From Cenococcum geophilum 1.58 (Eukaryota; Ascomycota; Dothideomycetes; Gloniales; Gloniaceae): a DNA stretch of 64,000 nt. The notes beneath the pieces were generated by a model. The model was not told the DNA's origin and made no database searches. It saw nothing but the letters and a program-made list of their open reading frames with translations. How positions within the stretch are numbered: the first letter of the stretch is position 1; each line of letters starts with the position of its first letter. Of the stretch, positions 23,961-35,625 are shown in pieces. The translations under genes were made by a program, and so were the position numbers. The DNA lies in the NCBI GenBank assembly GCA_001692895.1, contig KV748263.1, forward strand, positions 186,001-250,000, given 5' to 3'.

Positions 23961-24475
23961 AACCTAATTATACCTTTAGTATCGCGTCTGTCTAGTATAT
24001 ATATCGCCCTACTTAGTAGAGTAAAAGTTTACTATAGGCAGCTATATAAGTGGTTACCTTTTCGTTAGGACTTCTTAAAAAGTGCCCATCTTACTAGTAA
24101 AACTATATCTAAAACTTCTAATCTTTACGGGGTTGTAGTTGCTTTAGGGTTTACCTCTATATATAAAATACTACCAATTAACTAGGTTACTTCGGGGCCA
24201 TAAACCTACAGCGGCGGCTATTAAGACTTTATTAATAAAATTCGCTTCTATATCCTAGTATAGATAAAAAGACGTTAATCGCGAATAACGTTGCGTGGGA
24301 TAATATAGCGCTTTAGCAGCTAATCTAAGATAAGGTAAGTCTTATCTTAAACCCCTATTTCCTATATACCCCTCCCCCTTATAAGAGCACTAATAATTAG
24401 TACGCCAGTTCCCGTCTACTAACCCTATAATGCTTAGAGACTAGGAGGTTAAAATAGGTCGGTTTTCCTCTCTTT

Positions 24476-24695
24476 AAAAGGGCCTACCGCAGGGGCGGAA
24501 GCTTTACGGCGTAGTGGTTAGGGTATATAGCGAGAACGGCGCGGTATAGGCGGGCGGCGAGATGTATAGCAATATTAAAATGGAAAACGTGGAGATAGGG
24601 CGGCATCTTAAGGACGAGCATTTTCTCCTTATTATAGACGCTGGTAACTAGTACATAATATTAGGTAGGCCGACGTATTATCTTATATTAAAGTA
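24476..24695 (+). pseudogene. Possible retropepsin-like remnant
   Basis: The plus strand reads KLYGVVVRVYSENGAV, then (after one stop) GRHLKDEHFLLIIDAGN, then YIILGRPTYYLILK. A 'hydrophobic-IDxG ... IILGRP' arrangement resembles the aspartic protease of LTR retrotransposons (catalytic D-T/S-G and the late 'ILGxP' strand). Here the catalytic triplet would be DAG, and no RT follows, so the call is tentative. It overlaps a region on the opposite strand where another frame is readable. It could equally be a chance frame. Confidence 0.2.
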
Positions 24696-24699
24696 ATAA

Positions 24700-25608
24700 A
24701 ATATACTACTAGCTTTATTTCGCTGGCTAAATATAAGTAGCCTCCCTCTATATGCCGTACTCTATAACCGCCTTTATAATGCCTAGGCCAAACTCTATCT
24801 TTATACCCTATTCCGCTAGCCCAAACTTAATAGAGGGTAGAGAGCACTCGTTAAATAGGTAGTTAATCTACACTAGTACGTCTATATATTTATCCTTTAA
24901 AAAATCTAGTAGGTTATATAGGGGCATTATTAGAGATATCCCTCCCTACAGTATCGCCTTATAGGGTAGATCATTATAGCGTTCCATTTTCTAGTCTGGG
25001 TTTTTTAGCTAGTCTAGCGGTACAGGGAGCTAAGCGGCGTAGTGCTTAATTGCCTAAGTTAGGCCCTCTGGCTTGGCTACGGTGCGCCACTAATTAGAGA
25101 TAGTATTGGTGTAAATATTAGTAGTTATAGCGTATGCCCGTTTACTATATAGGTTTTAGCGTAGTTTACTAAGTATATTTAGGGTAGTGCCGATAGCGCA
25201 TAGAAAGAAGACTTTAAGGGAAATGGATAAGAGCTTAATAAGGATCGTCCTGGCTTTTTTGCGGTAATTATTACCAACAATTATATCCGGGTCCTCCCCA
25301 ACAACAGCTACTACCTTTAATAGCCTATTTTCCTTAAGATCTTCTAGGGGAGAGAATTTGCTTAAAACCCTCTAAATCCTGTTATCAAGCACGGTAATAA
25401 GGCTAGTGTGGTCTATAAATATAGGGGTAGGAGCTATAAAGCCATCTATAAAAAGGCTTAAATGGTAGGGAGAAGAAAAGTAAGTGAAGTAAAGTAAGGT
25501 AGATAAAGTAAGGTAAAGTAGAGTTTCTATAAAATACGCTACCTTAGTCAAAACGTATATAAAAAAGCGTAAGTAGGCTAAATAAACCCAGGAAAGCAGA
25601 TAACCCAA
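24700..25608 (-). pseudogene. Decayed protein-coding frame, unknown
   Basis: From an open 78-codon start region (25,608-25,372, with FIDGFIAPTPIFIDHTSLIT) the minus strand continues through VVAVVGEDPDIIVGNNYRKK (about 25,320-25,260), then WRTVAKPEGLT (about 25,090), MERYNDLPYKAIL (about 24,990), MPLYNLLDFLKDKYIDVLV (about 24,920-24,870) and LPSIKFGLAE. Around 300 codons are readable with roughly one TAA/TAG per 15-20. Such continuity is better than chance, but I do not recognise the family. It precedes the kinase remnant on the same strand, about 1.7 kb upstream. Confidence 0.4.
25470..25525 (-). repeat. Purine-rich (GTAAA)n tract, inverted relative to 23,795-23,960
   Basis: Repeats such as AAGTAAAGTAAGG mirror the pyrimidine tract 1.5 kb away. 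They fall inside a readable minus-strand frame. Confidence 0.6.
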
Positions 25609-25609
25609 T

Positions 25610-26559
25610 CTTCCGCTAGATTATTAGGTTTTTATACCCCACTATCCCGTATAGGCTTTATATTTCTATAAAATATATAATCCACTCCCTAGTCTATTAG
25701 AAGCTACCTTATACCGCCTAAATAGAGGCCGTAAGAGAATTAATCCCTTACTCTAGCCAATGCCGCTTAGTTTTAGCTATATTATATAATTTGAATTAGC
25801 TAGCCAAGTCGTGAACGTAGTTTCAGCCTTACATTCTTTATTGTTTATAGCGTTATAAGTAGTAATATAAGTAGTTCTTACTTACCACCCTTGAAAAGAG
25901 TAATGCTCTTACGGACCTTTTTATACAGCCCTTATATAACAGGAAATGCGCTATAAATAGATTAAGCTAGAAATAGAATATATAATAAGAAAGAGACCTC
26001 TAAGCTAAAAGAAGGGCACTACTATTATTGCCGTCTCTTCCGCCTAGTAGGCCGGCCCCTTTTCTTCTACACGGTAGGCCAAGCTTTTAATTTTAAATAG
26101 TAATGCGCCTGTAGTGATCCAAGACTTCTTTTTAAAAAGTGGTCTTTAATCTATTCCTATAAAAGATTCTATTTCTCCTTTAAATTAGTAAATAGCGCGT
26201 CTTCCTTATCCATATATTTTACTTTAGACTTTAGATCTTAGGGCTTTAGCTTTTAAAACTGCTTAACTAGGTTGTTTAATAAGCGGAATTATTAAGAAAG
26301 CACTTTTAGTTTATATAACCCGTCTTCCTAGTGCCTAAAAACTGCTTAAATTAAAAATTCTTCTAAATTAGCATTTAAGGCGGCTTCTAGTATTACTTTA
26401 TTAGAGGCGAAGTTTAACAGCGGTTTTTAGGTATAGAGGCGATTATATATAGGGGATACAACCTACTTATAATAATTATTAGTAAGCGTAATGCTCTAGT
26501 CGGGCGTATATATAGATAAAATTAAAGGGGATTAGTAAGACCGCTGAAGATAATACTTC
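25610..26559. other. Unassigned AT-rich stretch
   Basis: No motif is recognised. Stop-bearing frames on the minus strand may connect to the Asn-rich remnant at 26.6-27.6 kb. Confidence 0.25.
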
Positions 26560-27640
26560 GCAGCACGCTTTAGCTTTAATTAACCACTAATAAAGGTTGG
26601 CGATTCTCGTTGCCCTATACAACCGCAGACCTCGTTACTATTATTACTATCGCTACTGTTACCGTCCCTAGCGTTATTATCAACCGTATCGCTACTGTTA
26701 TTACTTCCGTTGCTATAGTCCTTATTATTATTACTATAATTATATTTTTCAGCTAGGCCGTTAACCTTGTCTTACGGTGGTCCAATATTATAGGAAGACG
26801 AAGGTTGCTAAAGTAAAGGGCTAGTAAGCCGCGTAGTAGAGGCCGCTCGCTCCTTAATACGGTTATCACTACTGCTAAGGTTAGGGGTAGGAGGGCCTAG
26901 AGGTAAGGTCTTCTAAGAAGCTAGGGATCTTCATTACTTCCTAGGTTATAGGCCCTCACCGCCCTTACTAACGGAAGTATTAGAGATATAATTAGTGTTA
27001 TCTAGTTGCTTAAGCTAATTAAACCTCCGCTTCTTTAACTTCTTAGCTCCTAAAGACTCTTAACTAGCGCTTACTAATGTTTTAAGCTTCTACCTATTCT
27101 ATAAAACGGTTCTAGTATAACGCCCCTTAGCTAAATTATCCGTTTAATTACCATCTGGCGCTGGGAGTATGGTATAGTTATATATAGGTGTGTATAGGAG
27201 TTCTTCTAGCGCTTCTAACGAAGGCGGCTCCTTACCGTCTTTACTATCCTTATTACTGCCGTTATTCCTATTATCTACTAGTTGTTAAAGAAGGCTATTG
27301 TAAATTAAAAGAGGAAGCGTATACCTAATCTATAAGGTGTTGGTTAATTAGCTTCCGAGTCTAAATTGGCTATATTATCTTTAATAACTATTAGATTTAC
27401 TACTAGTCGTTAGATATATATATTTATAACTACTAGAGGAATAGGGAAAGAGTAGTGGGGTAATAATAATTATCTTAACTACTCCGTCCAGCGACTTTAC
27501 TATCATTTCCATCCCTATAGAAATTATCCTCGTTATCCTCATTATCCTTATAATACTTATTATAAGCTTTCTTATAATTATATATAGGGTCTACAGCCGC
27601 TATATTAGACGGAATTCCTAAAATAAGGCTCTAGGTAGAA
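26560..27640 (-). pseudogene. Asn/Asp/Ser-rich disordered protein remnant, unknown
   Basis: Readable minus-strand pieces include YNYKKAYNKYYKDNEDNEDN (about 27,580-27,520), NRNNGSNKDSKDG (about 27,280-27,235) and, near 26,740-26,640, repeated Ser-Asn-Asn-Asp stretches. These are low-complexity linkers of a long disordered protein. AAC/AAT-rich codons are relatively safe from C-to-T stop formation, which explains why they remain readable. No globular domain is recognised. It resembles in style the remnant at 20,100-20,520 and may be the same type of protein. Confidence 0.3.
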
Positions 27641-28577
27641 TAATATACTATTAATTGCCTAAGCTTCTAAAGCTTCTTAACTATTTAGGGGGAAAAGAGG
27701 TACTCCCCTACTCCTCCTTTTAGGTTTGCTGCTCGCGCTTTTCTTAGGGGCTATAATTTTATAGCGCTAAGACGAAGCTATTAGTTTTTTAGGGGGACTA
27801 GTATAAAAATTATTATTATTAAGCGAAATTTCGGGAGGGATACAAAATAAAGATTAGGATGGTGCTAATATTGTTATTATTAGAGTTGCTATTACTTTAT
27901 AGCTTTTAAAAGCTTTAAGGGGGAATTAAAGGTCTTTTTAAGTGCACGCCGGTTTTCCCTTCGCCGCTAGCTCTTGCCTATCGCCTATTACCTCTTACCC
28001 CTTATCTAGGCTTCTTATTAAATTAAAATATTTAATATATACGCCTCTGGTATAAACTAGGGTTAATTACCATTTATAGGGTAAAGTTTATAAGGGCTTA
28101 AATTCCGGTGCCTAACTAATACCCTTAGCAAATTGCGATCAAACCATATCCACCTATTAGAGCTAGCATATTTAGTTAATACAGCCGTTGTATCTAGCCC
28201 CTTATTAGGAGGTTAGTAGCGTAAATTCTCTACTCTTATTCCTTAGTAAAGGGTAGCGCTAATATATTTATTTACTTCCCGATAATTCCGGTCTAGCTGA
28301 TTTTCTACACTACTTATATTAGTAGGTAAACCCTACTTATACGTGCACATTATAAGCTATCTATAATAGAAGGAGGGAGTATCCTTATTAGTGGCGAGTG
28401 GGGCTCTCTAATATTAACCGCCTAGTAACGAATATGCTTGCCACTTATATAGTAATTATATATATATCTATAAATATGCTAGGTAAAAGACTATATAAGG
28501 TGCTACATAATACTTACCCTTTTAATGTGGCTGGCTAGTGTTATAGGCGTGCCGCTAATCTATTATGCGCCTAAAAG
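27641..28577. other. Unassigned AT-rich stretch
   Basis: No element end, gene or RNA is recognised. Confidence 0.3.
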
Positions 28578-28675
28578 CTATAACCTTCCAATTTCGATCT
28601 AGGTAGCTCCTACTATAGCCTTATAGCTTAGAAGGCCAGATCGTTAATTCTTTACCGCTCTGCCGCTAAGTAGTA
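28578..28675 (-). other. tRNA-like relic (possible SINE head)
   Basis: On the minus strand, TTAGCGGCAGAGCGG resembles a Pol III A box with one extra base. It is followed by an anticodon-like arm, TGGCCTTCTAAGCTA, whose loop would carry TCT (Arg). About 70 bases after the A box comes GATCGAAATTGG, a decayed B box (consensus GGTTCGANTCC). The acceptor stem does not pair, so this is not a functional tRNA. A tRNA-derived SINE or a tRNA pseudogene hit by RIP are both possible. Confidence 0.3.
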
Positions 28676-29744
28676 AGGCAGCCAGAGCTAATAGCCCCTT
28701 AGCCCTAAACCAGTAGATTAAACGGCGTCCCTAAAACATCTATAGTAATATAACTATACCGCTAGGGAGGTATATATGGCTACCTAGGCGATACTTTATA
28801 TAATGCCTATTTAAATAGTGCCTAATATAGCCCCGCATAATATAGTTACTTAGATTAATAATCTTTAGCTGCTTTCTTACTAAGCAGCCTAGTACGTATA
28901 TTAGTTATAATATAGGTGGCTTTAGCTACTAATAAACGCTAAAGTAGACGGTCTAACTAACAGCGTATCCTAGGCAAGAAAAGAGCGCGTAATTAAGTTA
29001 AGTAGGTTAGCTAAAATAAGTGTAATATAGGCTAGCTTAAGTCCTTAAAGGGGGCGATATGGCATGCTTGTCCCTTCCTAACTAGGTAGGGATATAGGCA
29101 GTTAAACAAAACGACGGTACTGACGCGGCTAGTAACCGCGGACTTCCCCTAACCCCCTTTTATGGGATAGCTGCGGATAAGCGTTATCTAGGGGGTAAGA
29201 GAAGGAAATGTAATAGAGAGAGAGAGAGAAAATAGGATTGTAAGGACATATATACGCTTAGCGGACAGAGGCAGCGCTAAAAGGGCTTAATAATAGTTAA
29301 GGCTATCGACACTAAAGGTAAGGATTAGGAAAGAAAGCTATAACTGCCTATATATTGCTGTAAAAGAGTCGCCCTATTAAAGGGCCGCGATTTACTATAT
29401 TAATTATTAGTCTAAGACACGGGGAATAAAAAGGAATAAGTAGGCTGGACTTGCATGTGTATAAGCGCTAAGGGACGGCAGAAATGCCTTAATGCGGCCG
29501 TGCTAGGGACTAGCAGTGGGAAAAAAGGGCGGCGTAGTATCGGGAGGAAAGAAAGATGGAAGATAAGAGGAAAAGCAGCGAGGGAAACGGCCTTTTATAG
29601 TTGAGGTTGAGAGGCAGTTTTGGCGGAGCCACGGTTAAAAAGCGAGGCGCCTTGCCTAAAAAGGAAGCCTCTATTTCCTGATGCGGCGACACCAACACTC
29701 CGTTTACTAGTATAAAAATATATATTTATACGCCTATATATTTA
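28676..29744. other. Unassigned stretch with a (GA)n tract
   Basis: A (GA)n run lies near 29,213-29,230. From about 29,420 to 29,700 the DNA is less mutated. The 62-codon minus frame at 29,510-29,698 shows no recognisable feature. Confidence 0.3.
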
Positions 29745-30227
29745 TATAAAGCTCTATATAAGGCTCTACACAAAGCTCCGCTTGAAGCTCTACTTAAAGC
29801 TCTACTCGAAGCTCTGCTTAAAGCTCTACTTAAGCTCCTTAAAGCTCTGTACAAGGCTCTGCTCAAAGCTCTGCACGAGGCTCTATATAAAGCTCTGCGT
29901 ACGGAGGCTCTGCACGAAGCTCTATATAAAGCTCTGCGTACGGAGGCTCTGTATAAAGCTCTACACGAAGCTCTGCACGAAGCTCTACACGAAGCTCTGC
30001 ACGAAGCTCTGCACGAAGCTCTGTGTACGGAGGCTCTGCATAAAGCTCTGCACGAAGCTCTGCACGAAGCTCTGCACGAAGCTCTGCACGAAGCTCTATA
30101 TAAAGCTCTGCATAAAGCTCTGCACGAAGCTCTACGCGGAGCTCTACGTAGGGCTCTGCGTAAGCCTCTACTAAAGCTCTACATAAGGCTTTATTAAAGC
30201 TCTGCGCGAGGCTNTACCTAAAGCNTA
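29745..30227 (+). repeat. 12-bp satellite array 2
   Basis: About 40 units of AAGCTCTGCACG and its transition variants, in the same orientation as arrays 1 and 3. It includes a recurrent 15-bp variant with GCGTACGGAGG or GTGTACGGAGG (about 29,888, 29,936 and 30,022). Ambiguous bases occur at 30,214 and 30,225. Confidence 0.95.
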
Positions 30228-30641
30228 CCCCCTTCTATAAAGCAAATCTATACCTACTAGTAGTCCTTAGTTATTATTTAAAGCTNGCTCGTNGGTTTNG
30301 GTACTCTGGCTGCGGTAGGAAGAGGTCGTGGGAAAGGTGCGGCTGCTACGACTTGGGGGCGTTGGGCGCGACAACGAGATAACGAATTGGAATCGGGTAA
30401 ATCGGGCAACGTAGTCTTCTTCGCCAGGTTTGATTTGGTAATTCTAGCCATTAGGAATAGCTTAGGGAGCTATGGAAGTTAAGACAATTTGGCTTAAAGT
30501 AGGTGTATATAGGCCTAAATACCCCGCGTAGGACTAACAAAAATCTGAACCGTGTACTAGACCTTTTAATGAAGGTCTTGCTAAAAGCGGCTAGCGGCTT
30601 GGCAAGGTAAGCCTTGGTAAGAAGGTCTGGGAGTGAGATAA
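30228..30641. other. Low-RIP stretch after array 2, with ambiguous bases
   Basis: N at 30,286, 30,293 and 30,299 suggests assembly uncertainty next to the array. From 30,300 to 30,600 CA/TG are common and no gene is recognised. Confidence 0.35.
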
Positions 30642-30774
30642 GGTAATATATAGTAATTTCTCGCTTAGTAATAGAAGTCTGCTAGTTTACTACTTAAGGA
30701 ACTAGGCAATATACTAGGTAATATACGGTAATTTCGCGCTTAGTAATTAAAGTCTACTAGTTTACTCTTTAAGG
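30642..30774 (+). repeat. Two direct 58-bp repeats, 75 bp apart
   Basis: Copies at 30,642-30,699 and 30,717-30,774 share GGTAATATA..GTAATTTC, GCTTAGTAAT and CTAGTTTACT, with a few, mostly transition, differences. Confidence 0.75.
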
Positions 30775-32199
30775 CAGTAATCTTATTAGATTAGAGCTTT
30801 TAGCCAGAGTTATAATTAATATAGACTTTAGATCTAACCATTTAATTAGTAAAGTAAAGTAAATATAGAGTTAATATAGCTCTTAGAGCTTTAGATTTAT
30901 ACCTAATTTAAAATATAGCTAAGGAAAAATAGATTACTAGTAACTCTATACTTAATATAAGGCCAATTAATAACTCCTAGAGCTTTGTTATTAACTTGGT
31001 GTTTATTAAGGGGCACATTAGCCATAAAATCTAGAACACCCACTTATTCTACTACTGTTCTCTTTATACTAGTATACAGCGTATTTTAAATTATAGTAGT
31101 TAAAATAAGGTTCTTAGCACTATTTTAATATATAGCTTTAAGCTCCCGTTCTATATTCTATTTTAATTTAGAGCTCTTATATACGCGCCAAAATGACGAC
31201 TTCTTATAATATGGCGACTCCATATACCCCAATCGCGATACTATAGTCACGTTTAGATGCCTTATATAATGTTATTATTTTAACCTTTGTAATCGCGATA
31301 AGCTTATTTTTAGGGGGTTCGTATAAAAGGTAGGCAAAGACGTAAGAAACGCCAATTATAGAGAGGACGTTAGTTAAGGAGGAGGCTCTATTACTACACT
31401 AAAGTAGGGAGTTACGGTAGAGGCCTAGTGGCAAAGAGGGGCTCTTTTAAATCGCTTACTGATGTTAATTATATATTAATATATAAAGTCAAATCTAGAG
31501 CCTTATTCTAGAGCCTTACTAAATAATTAACTTAATTATAAATTTATATAAGCTATAGTAATAGCCGCCACTAATTATAAAACGGGTAATACTAAAAGGT
31601 ATATAGATTAAACAGTTATAATATAGAGGCGATTTAAAACCAAATAGTAAGGAGCTTTAAGCCTAATATCCCTTCGTCTAGTAAAAAAGACTTTTTATAT
31701 TAGGCGCTTTAGGCGCTCCTACCTAAGTTAGCATACTATAGGCACCCTAGCTAGCGTGATTTTATTAGCAAGCCTTACTAAAACGCGTTAACTTATAATG
31801 CCGATAAAATGCTATAGAAGGCCACCACCTATATATATATATTTAAGGAAGTTAGGCAAAAAGTTATAATATATAATATTATAACTGTAGGTTTCTACCC
31901 TTCCTCTATTAACTAGCTGCCAATTATATAGAAAAATCCTCTATTAAAGTCTTCCCCTAAATTACTACTACCTATCCGCTTTATACGCGTTCTTAACATT
32001 AATAAAAATAAGCTTCCCTCTTAGATCTTACTACTAAATACTATCTATCTATTACCTACTCTCTGTATTAAAACTAATTTCCCCTTAACTTAACTACATA
32101 CTAGCCCTTAACCTATTTTTAAAGTGAACGTTATAACAGTATATATGCTAATAAGGAGTTATAGATATCTTACACTAATTAGTTATTATAAATAAATAA
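30775..32199. other. Unassigned AT-rich stretch
   Basis: Short recurrent words such as AGAGCTTT and TAGAGCC(T) occur, but there is no clear array, gene or element end. Confidence 0.3.
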
Positions 32200-34200
32200 A
32201 AACCCTAGGTATGTAGCCACCTTAGCTAAGCGCACTAAGCGTCCCTATATTAAAAAGGTATTACTAAAGAATAGAGATAGGACTACTAAGCCAGCTCTAA
32301 AGCCGCAAAAGAAGAAAGCGGCAGATAGTTACTAGAAGGAGATTGGAGGGTTTCTGGTTAAGTAGGAGAAGAATAGTAAAGTAGCTAAAGCTACGAAGAT
32401 AACTTAGCTACCTATTAAAAAGCCTCCACTAACCCATTCTATCCTGCCGGCCGCTGGAAATACTACTATAGGTAGTTTAGAGAGAACCAAGTTAAATAAA
32501 AATAGCGCTGCGAAGATGGCTGTTATAGAAACTAGAAAACCATAAAAAAAAGAACCTCTTTAATATTATAGGTTAGATAATTAGTTGTATAAAGGAGGGA
32601 TAGGATGCTTTACAGACTATATTACCTACTAATCGCCAAAATATTAAGAGTTTAAAGATAGAAATTAAGGAACTTTAAAAAGCTAAGAAGGCTTAAAATA
32701 TATCTATTGTTAATCTAATTTAGGACGCTTAAGTAATAAAGCAGGACCATCTCTAAGGTTATAAAACTATATTTACAACTAACTAAAGCGCATAATAATG
32801 TGAATTAGAGAAAGGTAATATTTTAAGAGCTTTTAGTAAAGGACTAGCTTAAGGTTATAAGGGAGGACGTACTATATACGCTAAATAAGGTATATTAAGC
32901 GCTATAAGTAGTTAAGTAGTTTAACTAGCAGCTGTTTAATAGAGGATTAATTAAGGGCGGAAGGAGTGCTTAAAGAAGGCTATAGTAAAGGCTTAATTAG
33001 CTTTACCTAGTCTCCTATTATAAAATAATTAAAAATAATACGTAAATTCTATACTTAGCTAAGTTATTACCTTTTTATATTAGTAGTCTAGGTAGAATTT
33101 ATAAAGTTTAATAAACTAATAAGTTAGTTTAGTTCTTAAATCCTAAAGATTATAATTATATAAGACTTATACTACCTAAGGCAATCTACTACAAAATACC
33201 ACTAGACTTAGCATTCTGCGTATTTACTAGAACTTCTTAATTTACCTTACCATTAATAAGCATTAGATGGCGGTAATTTGCCTACTAGCATTACTGCGGG
33301 AGCACTTAACTTTAATATCCACTTCGCCTAACTCTTTACCTCTACTACCTTAACTAACTCTCGCACGGCACCTCTACGCGATATTAATTAGTTAATTAAT
33401 TTATTTAACCGCTAATTATAGCTTTAAGCTATAACTTATACCCTAAAACTACGGCAATCTACCTAGTTAATTAATTCTTATAATTGGTTTATCTTACCCA
33501 CCTACTTTGACTTATACCTTTACTAAACACTAACTAGATTCTTTCGCTCTTATATAGAAACGCTCTACTTCTCCTTTATCCCATCTTAGTATCTTTATAT
33601 ATTACTATAAAGGACTTAGATATTATAAATAGATAGAAAATTAATGCTCGTTGCCTTAAGGAAATTAAGAAAACAATTTTAGATAGTATAGTAAAGGCCA
33701 GGATTAATAAAGTCGCGTTTTGTACCGCTAGAGATAAAGTACTATATAATAATTTTATTTAGAAGGTTCTTAGCAACTTGCCTAAGAGGGAAGGTATTTT
33801 AAAGAGCTGGTCTAAAGATACCATTATTACTTTAATAATATCTTAGAAAACCAATGCTATAAAATAGCAAAATAAGTTAGAACCTAGAAATTAGACTTAA
33901 ACCAAATTCAAACCCACAATAACGCTAGCGCCTATATTTACTCCTAAGCAAATCTTGAAATTACTAGGCCCTACATTATTAGGCAAGCCACTTTTACTTA
34001 AAAAATATAACCTTTTAATTTTAAAGAATAAACTTAACTACCTAAAATACCATAGAGCTTTACATAATCTATAATATTATAAAAGCTAATACAGAAACTC
34101 TAACAATTAAAGATATTAGTTTCTCGCTATTTTAAGAGGTTATAGTATTAGTAGGGTTTAACTTAGATAAAGATTAAATTATATAAGTTGACGTTAAATT
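32200..34200 (+). pseudogene. Decayed plus-strand coding region, unknown
   Basis: It begins with a strongly basic segment (KRTKRPYIKKVLLKNRDRTT, about 32,228) and continues through KKPPLTHSILPAAGNTT (about 32,415). Further on are Lys/Glu-rich, coiled-coil-like stretches, and near 33,690-33,800 a readable piece with INKVAFCTARDKVLYNNF. Stops and probable frameshifts prevent joining these into one protein. The basic start could be a nucleic-acid-binding N-terminus. It runs in the same direction as, and just upstream of, the helicase remnant and might belong to it. No family is recognised. Confidence 0.25.
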
Positions 34201-34559
34201 CTATAAGGAGGCTTATATTGCCCGGCAAAGGGCATTATAAGCCGTATTTTAGTAATGTATGCTATACTATAGAAGTAAAGTGGAATTTATACTTAAGAGT
34301 ACCGATTATAAGTTCTTTTAATAATATCTAGCTATCTATATACTAATAATTACAGCTAAGTATTTAATTATAGAAACACTACACTAAATACCGCGTAAGT
34401 AGAGTATAAACCCTTTTAGCATTACCAATACCCTAATTCACCAGTCTTTACGCGGTAAGCCCATATATAAAAAACTGCGGAAGACTGCGTCTAAGTAGAC
34501 CCGCAAGCACTTAGAGTACTTAGATAATAAGTTCGTTAATAAAGACACCAAAAGTAAAA

Positions 34560-35625
34560 GCAATACTTTATCAACCTTATTAGCGTACAGTAGCATTCTA
34601 AGTTTATTAGGTTAGAAGAAACGTAGTTATAAAAGAAAGCAACCTATTAGAGTATCTAAAGGCAAATTACGGTAAACTACTAAAAACGGCCGCGGCGGTC
34701 TAGCTATTTAGCCTATAGGGGGTCCCGACAGTATAGAGGAGAATAAAGATAATTATAATGCTCTCTAAAGCGTAACCATTCTAGATCCTAAACTAGCTTA
34801 ACTATAGGTTATAACTGCAGACAATTTAGCTAGTAATATTATATAGGTTTCTACAGAAGACAACAACCTAAAAGAAGAGACCCTTAAAAATATAATAAAT
34901 AAAGCTGATAGGGAGATAAAGGCTGCTAATTATATTAAGTAAAGGTATAGGTATATAAGCATATAGAGTACATCTTAAATTAGACCAACGTTAGCTTTTT
35001 TTAGATTTTAAGAAGCTGCTATAGTAAAAGTAAGCGGTAAGGTTAAGAAAATGGAGTAATAGATATATAAACGCTTAGCTAAGCTATAGGGGGTTTTTAA
35101 GGGGGCCCTCCTAGGGAATAATATAGTCCCTGTTCCCTATAAATAGGGTCTAAATATAGAGTTTAGGGCGTTCCTATACTAGCTGTATAGTATATCTAAG
35201 ATATTCTACTAGAAATATATAAAGCTAAATAGTAGGGTTTTTATAGACGGTATAGGGACCGGTAAAACAGTAACCGTATACTTAACTATTGTCCTAAATT
35301 ACTACTATGCTATAAACCTAGATAAAGTAGCTACTAATTAAGCGTCTAGAAATGCTAGTCGATATTTACTAAAGGGCCACTAGGCTATTAACACTAAGTA
35401 TTTTAGCTAGGATAAAATACCTCTATTATACTTATACGTAAATTATAACGCTATATCTACGATGCGTAAACAATATAGTGCCAGCCTAGTTATTGCAGTT
35501 CCGCATATTATTACTACTTAGAGAGATAATTATATCTTATTATTTAAAGACTTACTACTTATAACGCAAGCGTAGGCACCGCTAAGAGTTATAATATACC
35601 ATTTAATAGCGGATATTTCTCCAGG
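34560..35625 (+). pseudogene. SNF2-type helicase/ATPase fragment, 3' end lost
   Basis: A Walker A box, DGIGTGKTVTVYLTIVL (35,246-35,296), is followed about 75 codons later by SLVIAVPHIITT (35,481-35,518) and RDNYILLFKDLLL. This order and spacing fit motifs I and Ia of SNF2-family DNA-dependent ATPases, which couple ATP hydrolysis to DNA or nucleosome translocation. A Lys/Arg-rich upstream part (KKRSYKRKQPIRVSKGKLR, from about 34,617) leads into it. DEAH and the second RecA lobe are absent because the frame ends where a minus-strand Gypsy begins (about 35,625). Stops are TAA/TAG. RIP implies a repeated gene or transposon-borne copy. A distinct helicase family is possible, since motif II cannot be checked. 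Confidence 0.55.

Noticed and set aside
24490..24560. tRNA-like segment (GGCGTAGTGGTTAGGGTAT)
   Set aside because: It resembles an A box, but there is no B box at the right distance and no cloverleaf pairing; it also lies in a protein-like frame.
29510..29698. 62-codon minus-strand open frame in a low-RIP patch
   Set aside because: No recognisable domain or context; length is within chance for less AT-rich DNA.
29782..30174. 130-codon Leu/Lys/Cys repeat frame
   Set aside because: Product of satellite array 2.
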